A stretch of 64,000 nucleotides of DNA from positions 158,277 through 222,276 of the forward strand of contig CAJUGC010000003.1 of the NCBI GenBank assembly GCA_910585955.1, written 5' to 3'. Position 1 is the first letter of the stretch. Each line of letters starts with the position of its first letter. The translations under genes and the position numbers were made by a program. This stretch comes from an uncultured Christensenella sp. GTDB taxonomy: Bacteria > Bacillota > Clostridia > Christensenellales > Pumilibacteraceae. Shown here piece after piece: positions 24,707 through 34,100 of this stretch. The notes under the pieces were generated by a model. It did no database searches. It was not told the origin of the DNA and saw only the letters and a list, made by a program, of their open reading frames with translations.

Positions 24707-24827
24707 AATTCCCCCTCCTTTTAAATTTTTCTACTATAATTATAACATACCGTGTCAAGCACATTGTGCTTTTTAAGCAAATCTGTATCAAAATTTTTTA
24801 AAATTTATTTTAAAATCAAAATTATGA

Positions 24828-24853
24828 AAACCCGCTTTTGATTGCGGGTTTTG
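24828..24853. terminator. Bidirectional terminator after the small acidic gene
   Basis: AAAACCCGC pairs with GCGGGTTTT (9 bp, loop 8 nt) directly after the stop codon at 24854; T-rich sequence follows on the minus strand. Confidence 0.75.
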
Positions 24854-25141
24854 TCAACTATAGGTCATTCGACTGTAGGTTATGTCGTTGTCTTTGCAAA
24901 GTTTTTCGAACTTAGAAGAATCGAAATCATCGCCGACAAAGTCTCCGAGCGCCTTTTCGAGCTTCTTTCTGCCCGTTGAAAGCGCGGCGCACAAAGCGTC
25001 GACGCTCTCTTTGTCGAAATCGTAGTAACACTCGAAGTCACCGCCGCCGAAAAATTCTACGCCGTAGTCCTCGTAGCCCACTCGAAGAGTTCCGTCCGCG
25101 TGCATTTCGAATATCATTCCGCTTGTTCCCTGTCTTTCCAT
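24854..25141 (-). CDS. Small acidic hypothetical protein
   Basis: 95 residues, strongly acidic, no membrane segment. Landmarks are GMIFEMHADGTLRVGYEDYG and FECYYDFDKESVDALC. I do not recognise the family. Only a weak ribosome site (GTGAG) precedes the ATG at 25141, and an alternative ATG at codon 9 is possible. A clean terminator follows the stop codon, which supports it as a real gene. Codon composition is like the host, unlike the AT-rich pair to its left. Confidence 0.55.
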   Translation of the reverse strand: MERQGTSGMIFEMHADGTLRVGYEDYGVEFFGGGDFECYYDFDKESVDALCAALSTGRKKLEKALGDFVGDDFDSSKFEKLCKDNDITYSRMTYS

Positions 25142-25229
25142 AGTTTTATATTCTCACTTTATAAAAACGATAACTGCGTACCACCAGAGATTACGAGGGC
25201 GAAGAAATAAGCAACGATTTCCTCAAACA

Positions 25230-25350
25230 GAGAGGACAGTCGCGCGTCAGACGGGCAACAGTTGCCGAGTCGACGAAGGGAGTGTACTCCTTGTACATGA
25301 CCGAATCGACTCGGCAAACGTAGCCCGTATCACGCGATGAATGTCCTCTC
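25230..25350. repeat. Long hairpin element, copy A
   Basis: A 121-nt nested inverted repeat directly after the stop codon of the DivIVA-like gene (25353). Outer stem GAGAGGACA/TGTCCTCTC (9 bp), then CGCGT and ACGGGC pairing with GCCCGT and ACGCG, then a 12-bp perfect inner stem TTGCCGAGTCGA/TCGACTCGGCAA, and an apex TGTAC-TCCTT-GTACA. It shares the outer-arm grammar (GACGGGCAAC ... CGTAGCCCGTAT) and apex with copies at 36660 and 55955. There is no T-run, so it is not a plain terminator. Confidence 0.75.
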
Positions 25351-25352
25351 GT

Positions 25353-26102
25353 TCAATCAAGCAATAATCCTAAGTCGCGCATAATGTCGGCAAGATCTTC
25401 CTTCGGATGCAGAGCCTCTTCAAAAGAGAAACCGGACGGAGAACGGTCGGAGTAGTCCGCCGCTTGCGCGGTGGCGGCTTTTTCCGTTTCCTCGCCTTTC
25501 GCCTTTTTGGGACGCTCCTTCGTAAGAAAGGCACGAATCCTGTCTACGGGGTCGAAGTCGCCGCTCGGAAGTCCCTCGAGTTCGTCCTCTCCTTCCTCTT
25601 CTTCCGCGTCGATAAGAGTATAGCCGAGCCTCGTCTTGTTATGCTCGCGGCTCTCTTCTTTCTCTTCGACAGTTTGCTCCGCTATTTCGGTCGCTTTGGA
25701 ATTCATCCGAGCCTTTTCGAGAATACGGCTCATCTCGTCGTTGAACTTACCCGCATTCACAAGTTCGGGATCGAGAGGATATTTTTTGAGTATCTTGTCA
25801 TAGTAGCTGAGCCATTTGTCGTGGAAAGCCTTAAGTTGCTGCATTTCGCGCGTGTACTTGAGCCGCGCGAGACGGTCTATCTCGTCGGCTTTGGCGACAG
25901 CCGAAGTTATGGCTTTGGAAACGAGACTTTCTTTGTCGCGATACGCCTTGTTCTTCTTCTCGCTTTCGGCAAGCTTGCCCTTAAGCTCCTCTATAATGCC
26001 GCTCTGGCTTGCCGCAGTGCGCTCGTAATTTTTTACGAGCCTCAAAATGTACTCGTCCACCTCGGATTTGCTATACCCTTTCTTTTCCGTCTTAAAGTCC
26101 AT
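25353..26102 (-). CDS. DivIVA-domain coiled-coil protein
   Basis: 249 residues. The N-terminus KKGYSKSEVDEYILRLVKNY is the DivIVA hallmark that binds curved membrane, and is followed by a coiled coil (about 35-110). Residues 130-249 are acidic and probably disordered, ending in DLADIMRDLGLLLD. DivIVA proteins recruit division, cell-wall or sporulation factors to poles and septa. The start overlaps the nicotinate phosphoribosyltransferase gene by 11 nt, so the two are co-translated, with a membrane protein gene upstream in the operon. The hairpin element copy A begins 3 nt after its stop codon. Confidence 0.7.
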   Translation of the reverse strand: MDFKTEKKGYSKSEVDEYILRLVKNYERTAASQSGIIEELKGKLAESEKKNKAYRDKESLVSKAITSAVAKADEIDRLARLKYTREMQQLKAFHDKWLSYYDKILKKYPLDPELVNAGKFNDEMSRILEKARMNSKATEIAEQTVEEKEESREHNKTRLGYTLIDAEEEEGEDELEGLPSGDFDPVDRIRAFLTKERPKKAKGEETEKAATAQAADYSDRSPSGFSFEEALHPKEDLADIMRDLGLLLD

Positions 26103-27525
26103 GTCCGCCTCGCTTTTTTAACAACTCTTGCTTCAATTCGTACAATCCGTCGGAAAGGTCCACCTTGTAGACGTGCGGGTTGGCAAGCCGCTTGTATTCG
26201 TCCCAAAATCTGTCCATTTCGTTTTCTCTGTATGCTACGCTTTCGGCAAGCGTCGGACAATTATATACGAGCTTTCCGTTTCTATATATGGGAACAAGCA
26301 TTTTTCTCGCCTCATAGCTTTCGAGAGTCGTCGATTTCCAACGCTCGGTCTCATGCGTCAGTGTGAGCGGCGTGGGAAGTTTCTCTCCCTCGAGCGCTAT
26401 AAGATCGGCAAACGCCTTACCCGAATCCTTTTCGTAAATCCTATATAATGTCTTAAACCCGGGGTTCGTGATTTTTTCCACACTGTCGGAAAGCTTCATT
26501 ACCGGATATTCCTTTCCGTCTCTCTCTATTTGCGCAAGTTTATATACGCCGCCGAGAGAGGGCATATCCTCGCTTGTGATGAGCTTAGTGCCCACTCCGT
26601 AAACATCGGTCTTTGCGCCTTGTATGTTGAGCTGCTGCAATACGTTTTCGTCGATGTCGTTGCTGGCAAATATTATGGCGTCGGGAAATCCGGCTTCGTC
26701 GAGCATTCTGCGCGCCTTTTTGGAAAGGTATGCTATGTCGCCGCTGTCGAGTCGTATGCCGACGGGCTTATGCCCGCGCTCCTTAAGCTCCTTAAATACG
26801 GTTATCGCATTGGGAACGCCGCTTCTCAAGGAGTCGTAGGTATCGACAAGCAACAGGCAGTTGTCGGGATAAACTTCGGCGAACGCGCGGAACGCATCAA
26901 GCTCGGTCTTATAGCTCATTACCCAACTGTGCGAGTGCGTGCCTTTTATGTCGACGTCGAACATCTTGCCCGTGAGTACGTTCGACGTTCCGCTGCACCC
27001 GCCTATAATGCTCGCCCTCGCGCCGTAGATACCGGCGTCGGGTCCCTGCGCGCGACGAAGTCCGAATTCCACGACTTTTTTACCTGCCGCCGCGCGCACT
27101 ATGCGCGACGCCTTTGTGGCAATGAGAGTCTGGTGGTTTATTATATTCAGTATCGCCGTTTCGACGAACTGCGCTTCTATCATCGGTGCGCGCACCACAA
27201 GAGTCGGCTCTTGCGGAAATACGATTTCGCCCTCTACTACGGAATAAATATCTCCGGTGAAACGAAACGAACGAAGATAATCGAGAAATCTTTCGTCGAA
27301 CTGCCCGAGCGAACGAAGATAATCTATGTCGTCACCCGAAAACCTAAGATTCTCTATGTAGTCTACGGCTTGTCCAAGTCCCGCGCTTATAGCATAATTC
27401 ATCTGTCCCTTCTGTCTGAAAAAGACGTCGAACACCGCCGTGTTTTTATATGTTCCGTTTACGAAATACCCGTTCATCATCGTGAGCTGGTATAGATCGG
27501 TCATCATCGTAAGATTGCGTTCCAT
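26092..27525 (-). CDS. pncB: Nicotinate phosphoribosyltransferase
   Basis: 477 residues, full length for the long (type 2) form of the family. It converts nicotinate, PRPP and ATP to nicotinate mononucleotide in NAD salvage. Motifs seen: the start TMMTDLYQLTMMNGYF, EFGLRRAQGPDAG (about 153-165), the HSHSW loop and the PRPP-binding region GIRLDSGDIAYLSKK (about 256-270). Second gene of an operon after the membrane protein at 27542 (16-nt gap) and overlapping the DivIVA-like gene. Confidence 0.93.
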   Translation of the reverse strand: MERNLTMMTDLYQLTMMNGYFVNGTYKNTAVFDVFFRQKGQMNYAISAGLGQAVDYIENLRFSGDDIDYLRSLGQFDERFLDYLRSFRFTGDIYSVVEGEIVFPQEPTLVVRAPMIEAQFVETAILNIINHQTLIATKASRIVRAAAGKKVVEFGLRRAQGPDAGIYGARASIIGGCSGTSNVLTGKMFDVDIKGTHSHSWVMSYKTELDAFRAFAEVYPDNCLLLVDTYDSLRSGVPNAITVFKELKERGHKPVGIRLDSGDIAYLSKKARRMLDEAGFPDAIIFASNDIDENVLQQLNIQGAKTDVYGVGTKLITSEDMPSLGGVYKLAQIERDGKEYPVMKLSDSVEKITNPGFKTLYRIYEKDSGKAFADLIALEGEKLPTPLTLTHETERWKSTTLESYEARKMLVPIYRNGKLVYNCPTLAESVAYRENEMDRFWDEYKRLANPHVYKVDLSDGLYELKQELLKKRGGHGL

Positions 27526-27541
27526 GTTTTTCTCCTATTGT

Positions 27542-28093
27542 TTACTCGCGGTTTTGCCTGCCTCGCGGCAACGCGATCCCGAGCGCGACTGCTATTATGA
27601 TAAGTCCCGCAAGCACAAGTATTATAGGAAGAACGATGTTCCACCCAATACCCATAAGCGAATTAAGCATAAAAAGAACGGCGAGCGATCCGAAAAACGC
27701 TATGACTTTTAAATGGCTTTTCCAGGATCTCGGCGTCATGGGCAACGTCAAAAGGGAAGCTATCGCCGGTATCGCAATATAAAACGGATAGAGATCGGCG
27801 TATCCGAGCGACGTAAATGCCGCGACGAACGAAATCGCCGCCGGTACGAAAAACGCCCAGGACAGCCACATCGAAACGCTGTTTTTATTGAGCAGCGCCG
27901 TCGAAAAGAGCGCAAGCCCCACTGCCGAAAGCACGGAGGGAAGAGCTACGGCTTTTATGGAAAGCGGGAAAACTCCGAGTCCGCAAAGCAGCAAAAATAT
28001 ACCGCATAGAAGAGTGAATCCTCCAGCGACGAGATTGCTTACGAGCTTTTGCCGAGGGGTAAGCTCTATTATTTCCTCTGTCGTCTGCTCCAT
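27542..28093 (-). CDS. Five-helix membrane protein of unknown function
   Basis: 183 residues with a polar N-terminus (1-20) and five hydrophobic segments (about 22-43, 48-67, 75-95, 100-115, 128-168, the last probably two helices). It ends in a basic tail GRQNRE. I do not recognise the family. It is the first gene after the perfect consensus promoter at 28192 and is followed by pncB after 16 nt. The ribosome site AAAGGAG is good. Confidence 0.65.
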   Translation of the reverse strand: MEQTTEEIIELTPRQKLVSNLVAGGFTLLCGIFLLLCGLGVFPLSIKAVALPSVLSAVGLALFSTALLNKNSVSMWLSWAFFVPAAISFVAAFTSLGYADLYPFYIAIPAIASLLTLPMTPRSWKSHLKVIAFFGSLAVLFMLNSLMGIGWNIVLPIILVLAGLIIIAVALGIALPRGRQNRE

Positions 28094-28191
28094 TTTCGTT
28101 CTCCTTTATCTTTCGCGAACCGTAAGCCTTTTTATTATATGCCCGTCGCGTCGATCGTTATGCTCTCGCGCCATACGCCCCGAGGGATTTC

Positions 28192-28220
28192 ATTATACCG
28201 CCAAAGCGGATTTTTGTCAA
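28192..28220 (-). promoter_or_regulatory. Perfect-consensus sigma-A promoter of the membrane protein/pncB/divIVA-like operon
   Basis: Minus-strand TTGACA (28220-28215), 17-nt spacer, TATAAT (28197-28192). The leader is about 90 nt long. The -35 box starts 8 nt after the stop codon of hisC. Confidence 0.85.
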
Positions 28221-28227
28221 GAACATT

Positions 28228-29265
28228 CTACTTTAACAGCGCGCGAAGATAGACGTCCATTTCCTCGTCGCTTCCCACGCTCACCCGCGTATAGCCCCGC
28301 ACCCTTTCGGCAGAAAACCAGCGAACGAGCACGCCGCGATCTTTAAGTTTCAAATAGTCCCGCTCCCCGCCCGATACGAGCAGGAAATTCGTATCCGATT
28401 CGAGGACTTCGTATCCGGCAGTCCTCAATATCTTCATGACTCGGGTGCGCGTTTCGACTACTTTCTGAACGCTCGCCTCGTGATAGCCCGTCGCCTTAAT
28501 CGCCGCCGTGCAAACAGCTTGGCACAAACTGTCGACCGGATAGCTGTTGAAACAATCGCGCACACGCTCGAGCGCGGCGACCGTTTCCGGCCCGGCGATC
28601 ATGTATCCGCAACGAATACCGGCAAGCGAATAACTTTTGGAAAACGTCTTTACTACGACGAGATTATCGTATCTTTTGAGAAGAGGTACCGCACTTCTCG
28701 TTCTGCGCGCGAAATCGATATAAGCCTCGTCCACTATGACGGGACGCTCGCCCATGCGCGAGAGAAGCGTCTCTATATCATCGAGATCTATAGGAAGCGA
28801 AGTAGGAGCGTTCGGATTGGCAATTACCGCGCCTTGCCCGTCGGTAAGCTTTTCGACAGCGACGGTAAAATCCGCCTCGTTTTCGACGGTCGCGGTGTTT
28901 ATGCCGTACATGGAACAAAAGACGGGATAGAAGCTGTAAGTTACGGAAGGAAAAACCACAGGCTCGCCGTGCGGATCGAACAGCGCGCGGAAAGCAAGCG
29001 AGAGCACCTCGTCCGAACCGTTTCCTACAAACACGCAATCGACGCCCACATTCTCTTTTTCGGCTATAGCCTCCCGAAGTTCCCTCGCGGCTATGCCGGG
29101 ATAGAGCTTTAATCTGTCCGCGTCGAATGATTTTATGGCTTTCGCACATTCCGGCGCGGGCGGATAGGGATTTTCGTTCGTATTGAGTTTGACAAATCTT
29201 TTGCCCCTCGGCTGTTCGCCTGCCGCATAAGGCTCTACGCTCATGGAAAAGCGTGATAGTTTCAT
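28228..29265 (-). CDS. hisC: Histidinol-phosphate aminotransferase (class I/II PLP enzyme)
   Basis: 345 residues from the ATG at 29265 (AAAGGAG 7 nt upstream). PLP lysine in TFSKSYSLAGIR (about 218-229), substrate and cofactor motifs LNTNENPYPP (about 27-36), NGSDEVLSLAF, NPNAPTS and VDEAYIDF. It would catalyse the transamination step of histidine synthesis or a related aromatic transamination; no other his genes are nearby, so the substrate could differ. Only a terminator hairpin separates it from the upstream prsA-like gene and no own promoter is seen. Confidence 0.9.
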   Translation of the reverse strand: MKLSRFSMSVEPYAAGEQPRGKRFVKLNTNENPYPPAPECAKAIKSFDADRLKLYPGIAARELREAIAEKENVGVDCVFVGNGSDEVLSLAFRALFDPHGEPVVFPSVTYSFYPVFCSMYGINTATVENEADFTVAVEKLTDGQGAVIANPNAPTSLPIDLDDIETLLSRMGERPVIVDEAYIDFARRTRSAVPLLKRYDNLVVVKTFSKSYSLAGIRCGYMIAGPETVAALERVRDCFNSYPVDSLCQAVCTAAIKATGYHEASVQKVVETRTRVMKILRTAGYEVLESDTNFLLVSGGERDYLKLKDRGVLVRWFSAERVRGYTRVSVGSDEEMDVYLRALLK

Positions 29266-29283
29266 TCGGTCACTCCTTTTAAA

Positions 29284-29312
29284 CAAAAGGCTTCCTTCTT
29301 TCGGAAGCCTTT
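29284..29312. terminator. Terminator between the prsA-like gene and hisC
   Basis: AAAAGGCTTCC pairs with GGAAGCCTTTT (11 bp, loop 7 nt). It sits 20 nt after the prsA-like stop codon and about 19 nt before the hisC start. Confidence 0.8.
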
Positions 29313-29332
29313 TCTTATCGTAATTTTTTCGG

Positions 29333-31048
29333 TTATGCCTTATACAAATCCTCGAAACGCTTTTCGAAACGTTCGACGTCGTTTTCTCTGTTTACTATCT
29401 TCTCCGTAGCCCAAGCATTGTATGCCGCGCTTTGCTTGCTCGAAAGCAAGCTGTCTTTTATTACGTCGTAAACGCGCGTGTACTCGCCGGGAGTCTGATA
29501 ATCGTAAAGTCCCTTAACTTCGCCCGCTTTCGTCTTGGATGCAAGATACATGATATGCACGCCGTAATCGGTTACGACAAGCTTATCGTAGAGCTGACCG
29601 ACTTCCAATGTATCGTACATATCTCTTGCCGCGTCGGCGAATTCCTGCATATAAGTCTCGCTTTCGCCCGTTCCGAGTTCGTATTTCACGCCGTAGCCTT
29701 TTGCGTTTCCGAACGCGCCGTCGTCGGTGTTGTAGTCGTAAATGAGCTTGTCGAACATACGTTCCGCCTCGCGCGGATTGTACTTATACTGCGACATTTT
29801 AGAGGTTATTACCGCGTAAATGTCATAGACGCTTAGGGGCTTCGATTTGTCGTCCTCACCGTCTATGTGTTTATAGCCGACGATATTTTTGACAAGATTG
29901 TTTCTGAACGACTCTATTTCGGCTTTGGAATGCATACCCTCTTTCTTATATGCCTCGAGCTCCGCTTTCTGTTCGTCGCTGAACTGTACGAGTATGTGCT
30001 TTACATAGAAATAGTTGTCGTCCGGAGTATACAGCACGTTTTCGGTCGAGCTTGTCGCCGCCTTGTCGTAAGCCGCGGAATCCGCATACGAAATCTTCTG
30101 CGTAGCGACAAGAGAATTGTAACTCGTAAGGATCTCTTCCTCGGTCACGCTCTCGCCGTCCTCGATATATTCCTGCATTTTCGCAAGCTTTCTCGTCTCG
30201 CGCGCCTGCTTGCCCCAAAGAAATTCGACGATATACGTTCCGTTGCCTTCGCCTTTCTCCGGGTCGAATTCGGGGTCGTATAGCATGGGATATACGAGGT
30301 CTTCCCTGCTGTCCGAAACGAGCTTTTTCATCTTTTCGATGTCTTTTTCAAACCAAGCCTTTTCTTCGTCGGTCGCAAACTTGTTGTCTTCCACGAGCGA
30401 AGCAAGGTATTCGACAAGACGACGCACCGTCTCGCGTTCGACGCTCTTCAAATCGCTGTCGCCGCCTACCGCGGGATAGGACGACATATCGGGACGCCAT
30501 TTTTCCACAGTCTCGGGGTCTTCCTCTTCGGGCTCCTCTTCGCTCGGAACGGGATAAGTAGTCGAAGTTTCCGCGTCCTCTCCTTCCCCTTGCGTAGGCT
30601 CGTCGTGATCGCCGAGCACTTCGTTTTTGATTGACTTTATCGTGCCGTCGAGAGTACCGTATACCGTCTGCGCCACATAGTTGTCGTCGGCTCTCGTCCA
30701 CTTGAGATCGCCGAAATGATATAAAGCTTCCGCCTCGTTTAAAAGCACTTCGCGGTTTACGAGCTGTCCGAGCAGATATTCAGCCGCCGCCTCGGGAGTA
30801 TAACCCTGATTTATAAGCGAAGAAGCGTTACTGTTCCATATCGAAACGAGCTGCGTCTTGTAAATGCTTTTTTCTTCGGTCGTGAAAGTCTCCATGCCCT
30901 CTCTTTCGAAAGATACGGATTTGACCGTCGCCACGACCTGCATATAATCTTTTTCGTAATTGTGCTCGAAAAGGCAGCCCGTCGCCGCAAAGCTAAGCAC
31001 CGCCGCCAAAGCGAAACAAATGATAAGTCTTACAATTTTATTGCGCAT
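29333..31048 (-). CDS. PrsA-like peptidyl-prolyl isomerase lipoprotein
   Basis: 571 residues. Lipoprotein signal with lipobox AATGC (Cys 25). A SurA/PrsA-type helical N-domain (about 35-130), an acidic insert (about 145-190, EEEPEEEDPETVE), further helices, then a parvulin-like domain starting FYVKHILVQFSDEQ (about 355) and interrupted by about 90 residues before VVTDYGVHIMYLASK (about 505). The long insertions make it larger than PrsA (about 290 residues). It would fold exported proteins at the outer membrane face. Own promoter at 31110, terminator at 29284. Confidence 0.8.
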   Translation of the reverse strand: MRNKIVRLIICFALAAVLSFAATGCLFEHNYEKDYMQVVATVKSVSFEREGMETFTTEEKSIYKTQLVSIWNSNASSLINQGYTPEAAAEYLLGQLVNREVLLNEAEALYHFGDLKWTRADDNYVAQTVYGTLDGTIKSIKNEVLGDHDEPTQGEGEDAETSTTYPVPSEEEPEEEDPETVEKWRPDMSSYPAVGGDSDLKSVERETVRRLVEYLASLVEDNKFATDEEKAWFEKDIEKMKKLVSDSREDLVYPMLYDPEFDPEKGEGNGTYIVEFLWGKQARETRKLAKMQEYIEDGESVTEEEILTSYNSLVATQKISYADSAAYDKAATSSTENVLYTPDDNYFYVKHILVQFSDEQKAELEAYKKEGMHSKAEIESFRNNLVKNIVGYKHIDGEDDKSKPLSVYDIYAVITSKMSQYKYNPREAERMFDKLIYDYNTDDGAFGNAKGYGVKYELGTGESETYMQEFADAARDMYDTLEVGQLYDKLVVTDYGVHIMYLASKTKAGEVKGLYDYQTPGEYTRVYDVIKDSLLSSKQSAAYNAWATEKIVNRENDVERFEKRFEDLYKA

Positions 31049-31109
31049 TTTACCGAAAATCCTCTTTTAGTACAGGGTCCGTGACGGGACACAAACCCAT
31101 AGTACATCA

Positions 31110-31138
31110 ATTATACATTATTCTTGTTCAAAAATCAA
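31110..31138 (-). promoter_or_regulatory. Sigma-A promoter of the prsA-like gene
   Basis: Minus-strand TTGATT (31138-31133), 17-nt spacer, TATAAT (31115-31110). The -35 box overlaps the stop codon of mfd. Leader about 55 nt. Confidence 0.75.
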
Positions 31139-34100
31139 ATGTTTAAACCCCGTTTTTGCGTCGTTTTAAGCAAAAAATTCATGAGCCTCCGTTTGCCTGA
31201 CACTTCGATGCAGGCGGACGGACCGAAAACGAGCAGACAAGCGGAGTCGGCGCGTACGCCGGAAGCGACCTCTTCGGGAATATCCCTCGCCTTTTCGAAC
31301 ATTATTTTGCAAGTCTCGCCCTTTACGGAGACGGCTTTCGCTCCTATAGCCGCAGCAAGATTTTTGACGAGCGCCGCCCACAGAAGATTCTCCGCCTCTT
31401 TCGGAAGTTTGCCGTACATATCCGCAAGTTCCGAGGAAAGCGCGGTTTTTTCTTCCGCGGACGAAACAAGCGCTATGCGGCTGTAGAGAGCCATTCGCTT
31501 TTCGTCGCTCTCGACAAAACTTTCGGACAAATATGCGGGAAAATCGATGTTTAAACGCACTTCGCGTCTTACTTCCGCAGGCTTGCCTTCGAGTTCGGAG
31601 ACGGCGTCCGAAAGAAGTTTGCAATACATATCGTAGCCGACCTTTTCCATGTGTCCGTGTTGTTCTCTTCCCAAAAGCGTGCCCGCGCCTCGAATTTCGA
31701 GATCCGCCATCGCTATGCGAAAACCGCTTCCGAAATCCGTATAGCGAGTTATCGCCTCAAGCCTTTTATACGCCGTTTCGCTCATTACTCTGCCGTTGTC
31801 GTAAGTAAAGTACGCGTAAGCGAGCCGACTGCTTCTTCCCACTCTTCCCCGAAGCTGATAAAGCTGAGCAAGCCCGAGTTTGTCGGCTTCCGTCACTATG
31901 AGGGTATTTGCACGCGGCATATCTATACCGTTCTCTATAATGGTAGAAGCCACGAGCACATCGAAGCCTCCCGCGACAAACTCCGAAACCGTACGTTCGA
32001 GCATTGCTTCGGGCATCTGTCCGTGAGCCACGGCAAAGCGCACGTCGGGCATAACGGATTTAAGTCTCGCGGCATACGAGTCTATGCCCGCCACTCTGTT
32101 ATAAACTATAAAAACCTGTCCGCCTCTGTTTATTTCTCGCGTCACCGCATCCGAAACAAGCGCGTCGGAATACTCGGCGACGAACGTCTGCACCGGTATG
32201 CGATCGGCAGGCGGTGTATCGAGTACGCTTATGTCCCGCACCGAAACCATGGTCATATAAAGAGTGCGAGGTATGGGAGTCGCGGACAGACTTAACACGT
32301 TTACGTTCGGCTTCAGAAGTTTCAGCTTTTCCTTATCCGCCACTCCGAAGCGCTGTTCTTCGTCGAGCACCAACAGTCCGAGTTCTTTGAACTTAACATC
32401 TTTGCCGAGCACGCGGTGAGTGCCGCAAACAAGATCGGCTTCGCCCCTTTCGAGACGTGCGAGCGTCTCTTTTACTTTTGCCGCCGAGTCGAAACGGGTA
32501 AGCCGCTCCACCCTTACTCCGAAGCGCTCCATGCGTTTGACCGCCGTATCGAAATGCTGACAGGCAAGAATGGTCGTCGGAGAGACAAAAGCGACCTGCT
32601 TTCCGCAGGATATGACTTTGAACGCAAGCCGAAGAGCGACTTCGGTCTTACCGTAGCCGACGTCGCCGCAAAGCAGTCTATCCATTATCTTGCCGCTCTT
32701 TAAATCGGCAAGCCCTTCCGCGACGGCGGTAAGCTGATCCTCGGTTTCGCTGTAGGGAAAATCGGCGCAGAACTCTTCGAGAAGCGAATCGTCCGTCGAA
32801 TATTTAAAGCCGACGCAAACGCTTCTTTCCGCATAAAGCTTGAGCAAATCGAACGCAAGCGCCTTTACGGATGCGCGCACCTTTCCTTTGACTCGCTCGA
32901 AATCCGCGCCGCCGAGCTTCGAAAGTTTCGGCTTTTCTCCGCCCGAGACGTATTTCGAAAGCGAATCCATATTTTCGACGGGAACGTACAGTTTGTCTCC
33001 GCCCGCATATTCGAGTACGAGATAGTCTCGCGGACTGCCCGTGAGATCGAGCTTTTCCACGCTCCTGCACAGTCCTATGCCATGGGTTTCGTGCACCACA
33101 AAGTCGCCCACTTCCGGCACCGTAAAGACGGCGTTCTTTCTTTTACGGACAGCGGCTCGGGCTCTGCGCGAGCTTATGTCGTATGTACCGACAACGACAC
33201 GCTTTGCCGCATGGAAAATACCGCCCCTGTCGAGATGACGGGGATATAGATTTATTTCTCCGCCGCCGTCGGAAAAACTTATTCCGTTGTCTGTAAGGAA
33301 GCCGCCGATATTCTTCACCGCCTCGGCGTTTCCGCACATGATGTCTATTTTATAGTTTCCTTGCCAGCCCTTCAGATCCGCGGCAAGCGTGAGAAAATCC
33401 CGACTGTAATCGGGCGTTTCCGTGCCGTCGAAAGAATACACTGCTTGCGGAGAAAAAATACGATTGTTGCCGGTCAACCTATGAAACGCAACGCTTTTCG
33501 CTTTCGGGTAGATCTCGCTCTCTTCGCTTACGGAACCTGCGACGAATTCCATTGTCTCTCCCGCAGCCAAAAGCGCGGCAAGCCTTTCCTTTTGTTCGGC
33601 ATACAGCGCCTTCGCCGTATCGTATACCTGCTTTGCGTCGTCGTAGACGACGAAATCGGGACAGACAAACTCCGCAAGAGACACGTTGTCGAAAAACGGA
33701 CGGAGATAGCCGAGAGACATATCGTTGCTTGCCGCCGCGAGTTTCATACCGGCGTCTGCCGCTATTGCAAGAGCGCGTTCGCTTTTGGCAAGACGGTTCA
33801 TTTCATCAATGGCGACTTTCGCCTGTTCTTTTTCGTAAAATACGTCGGTGGCGGGAATGACCGAAGAAATGTCCGTTTCTCGCGAAGAAAGAAAAGTAAC
33901 GCAGTCCACTTCGCGGAGAGATTCGAGTTCGTCGCCGAAAAATTCGGCACGCACCGCGTGATCCTCCCCCGTGACCCATATGTCGAGAATATCTCCTCTC
34001 GAAGAAAACTGTCCCGCCGCCTCGGGCATGGCAACCGCGCGATACCCGAGCGAGGTAAGCTTTTCGCGGAGTTTTGTGAGGTCGTAGTCTCTCCCCTTTA

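Noticed and set aside
25160..25360. Hairpin element A as a simple rho-independent terminator of the DivIVA-like gene
   Set aside because: The nested stems are far longer than usual and no T-run follows on the minus strand; the shared grammar with two other copies points to a repeat family.
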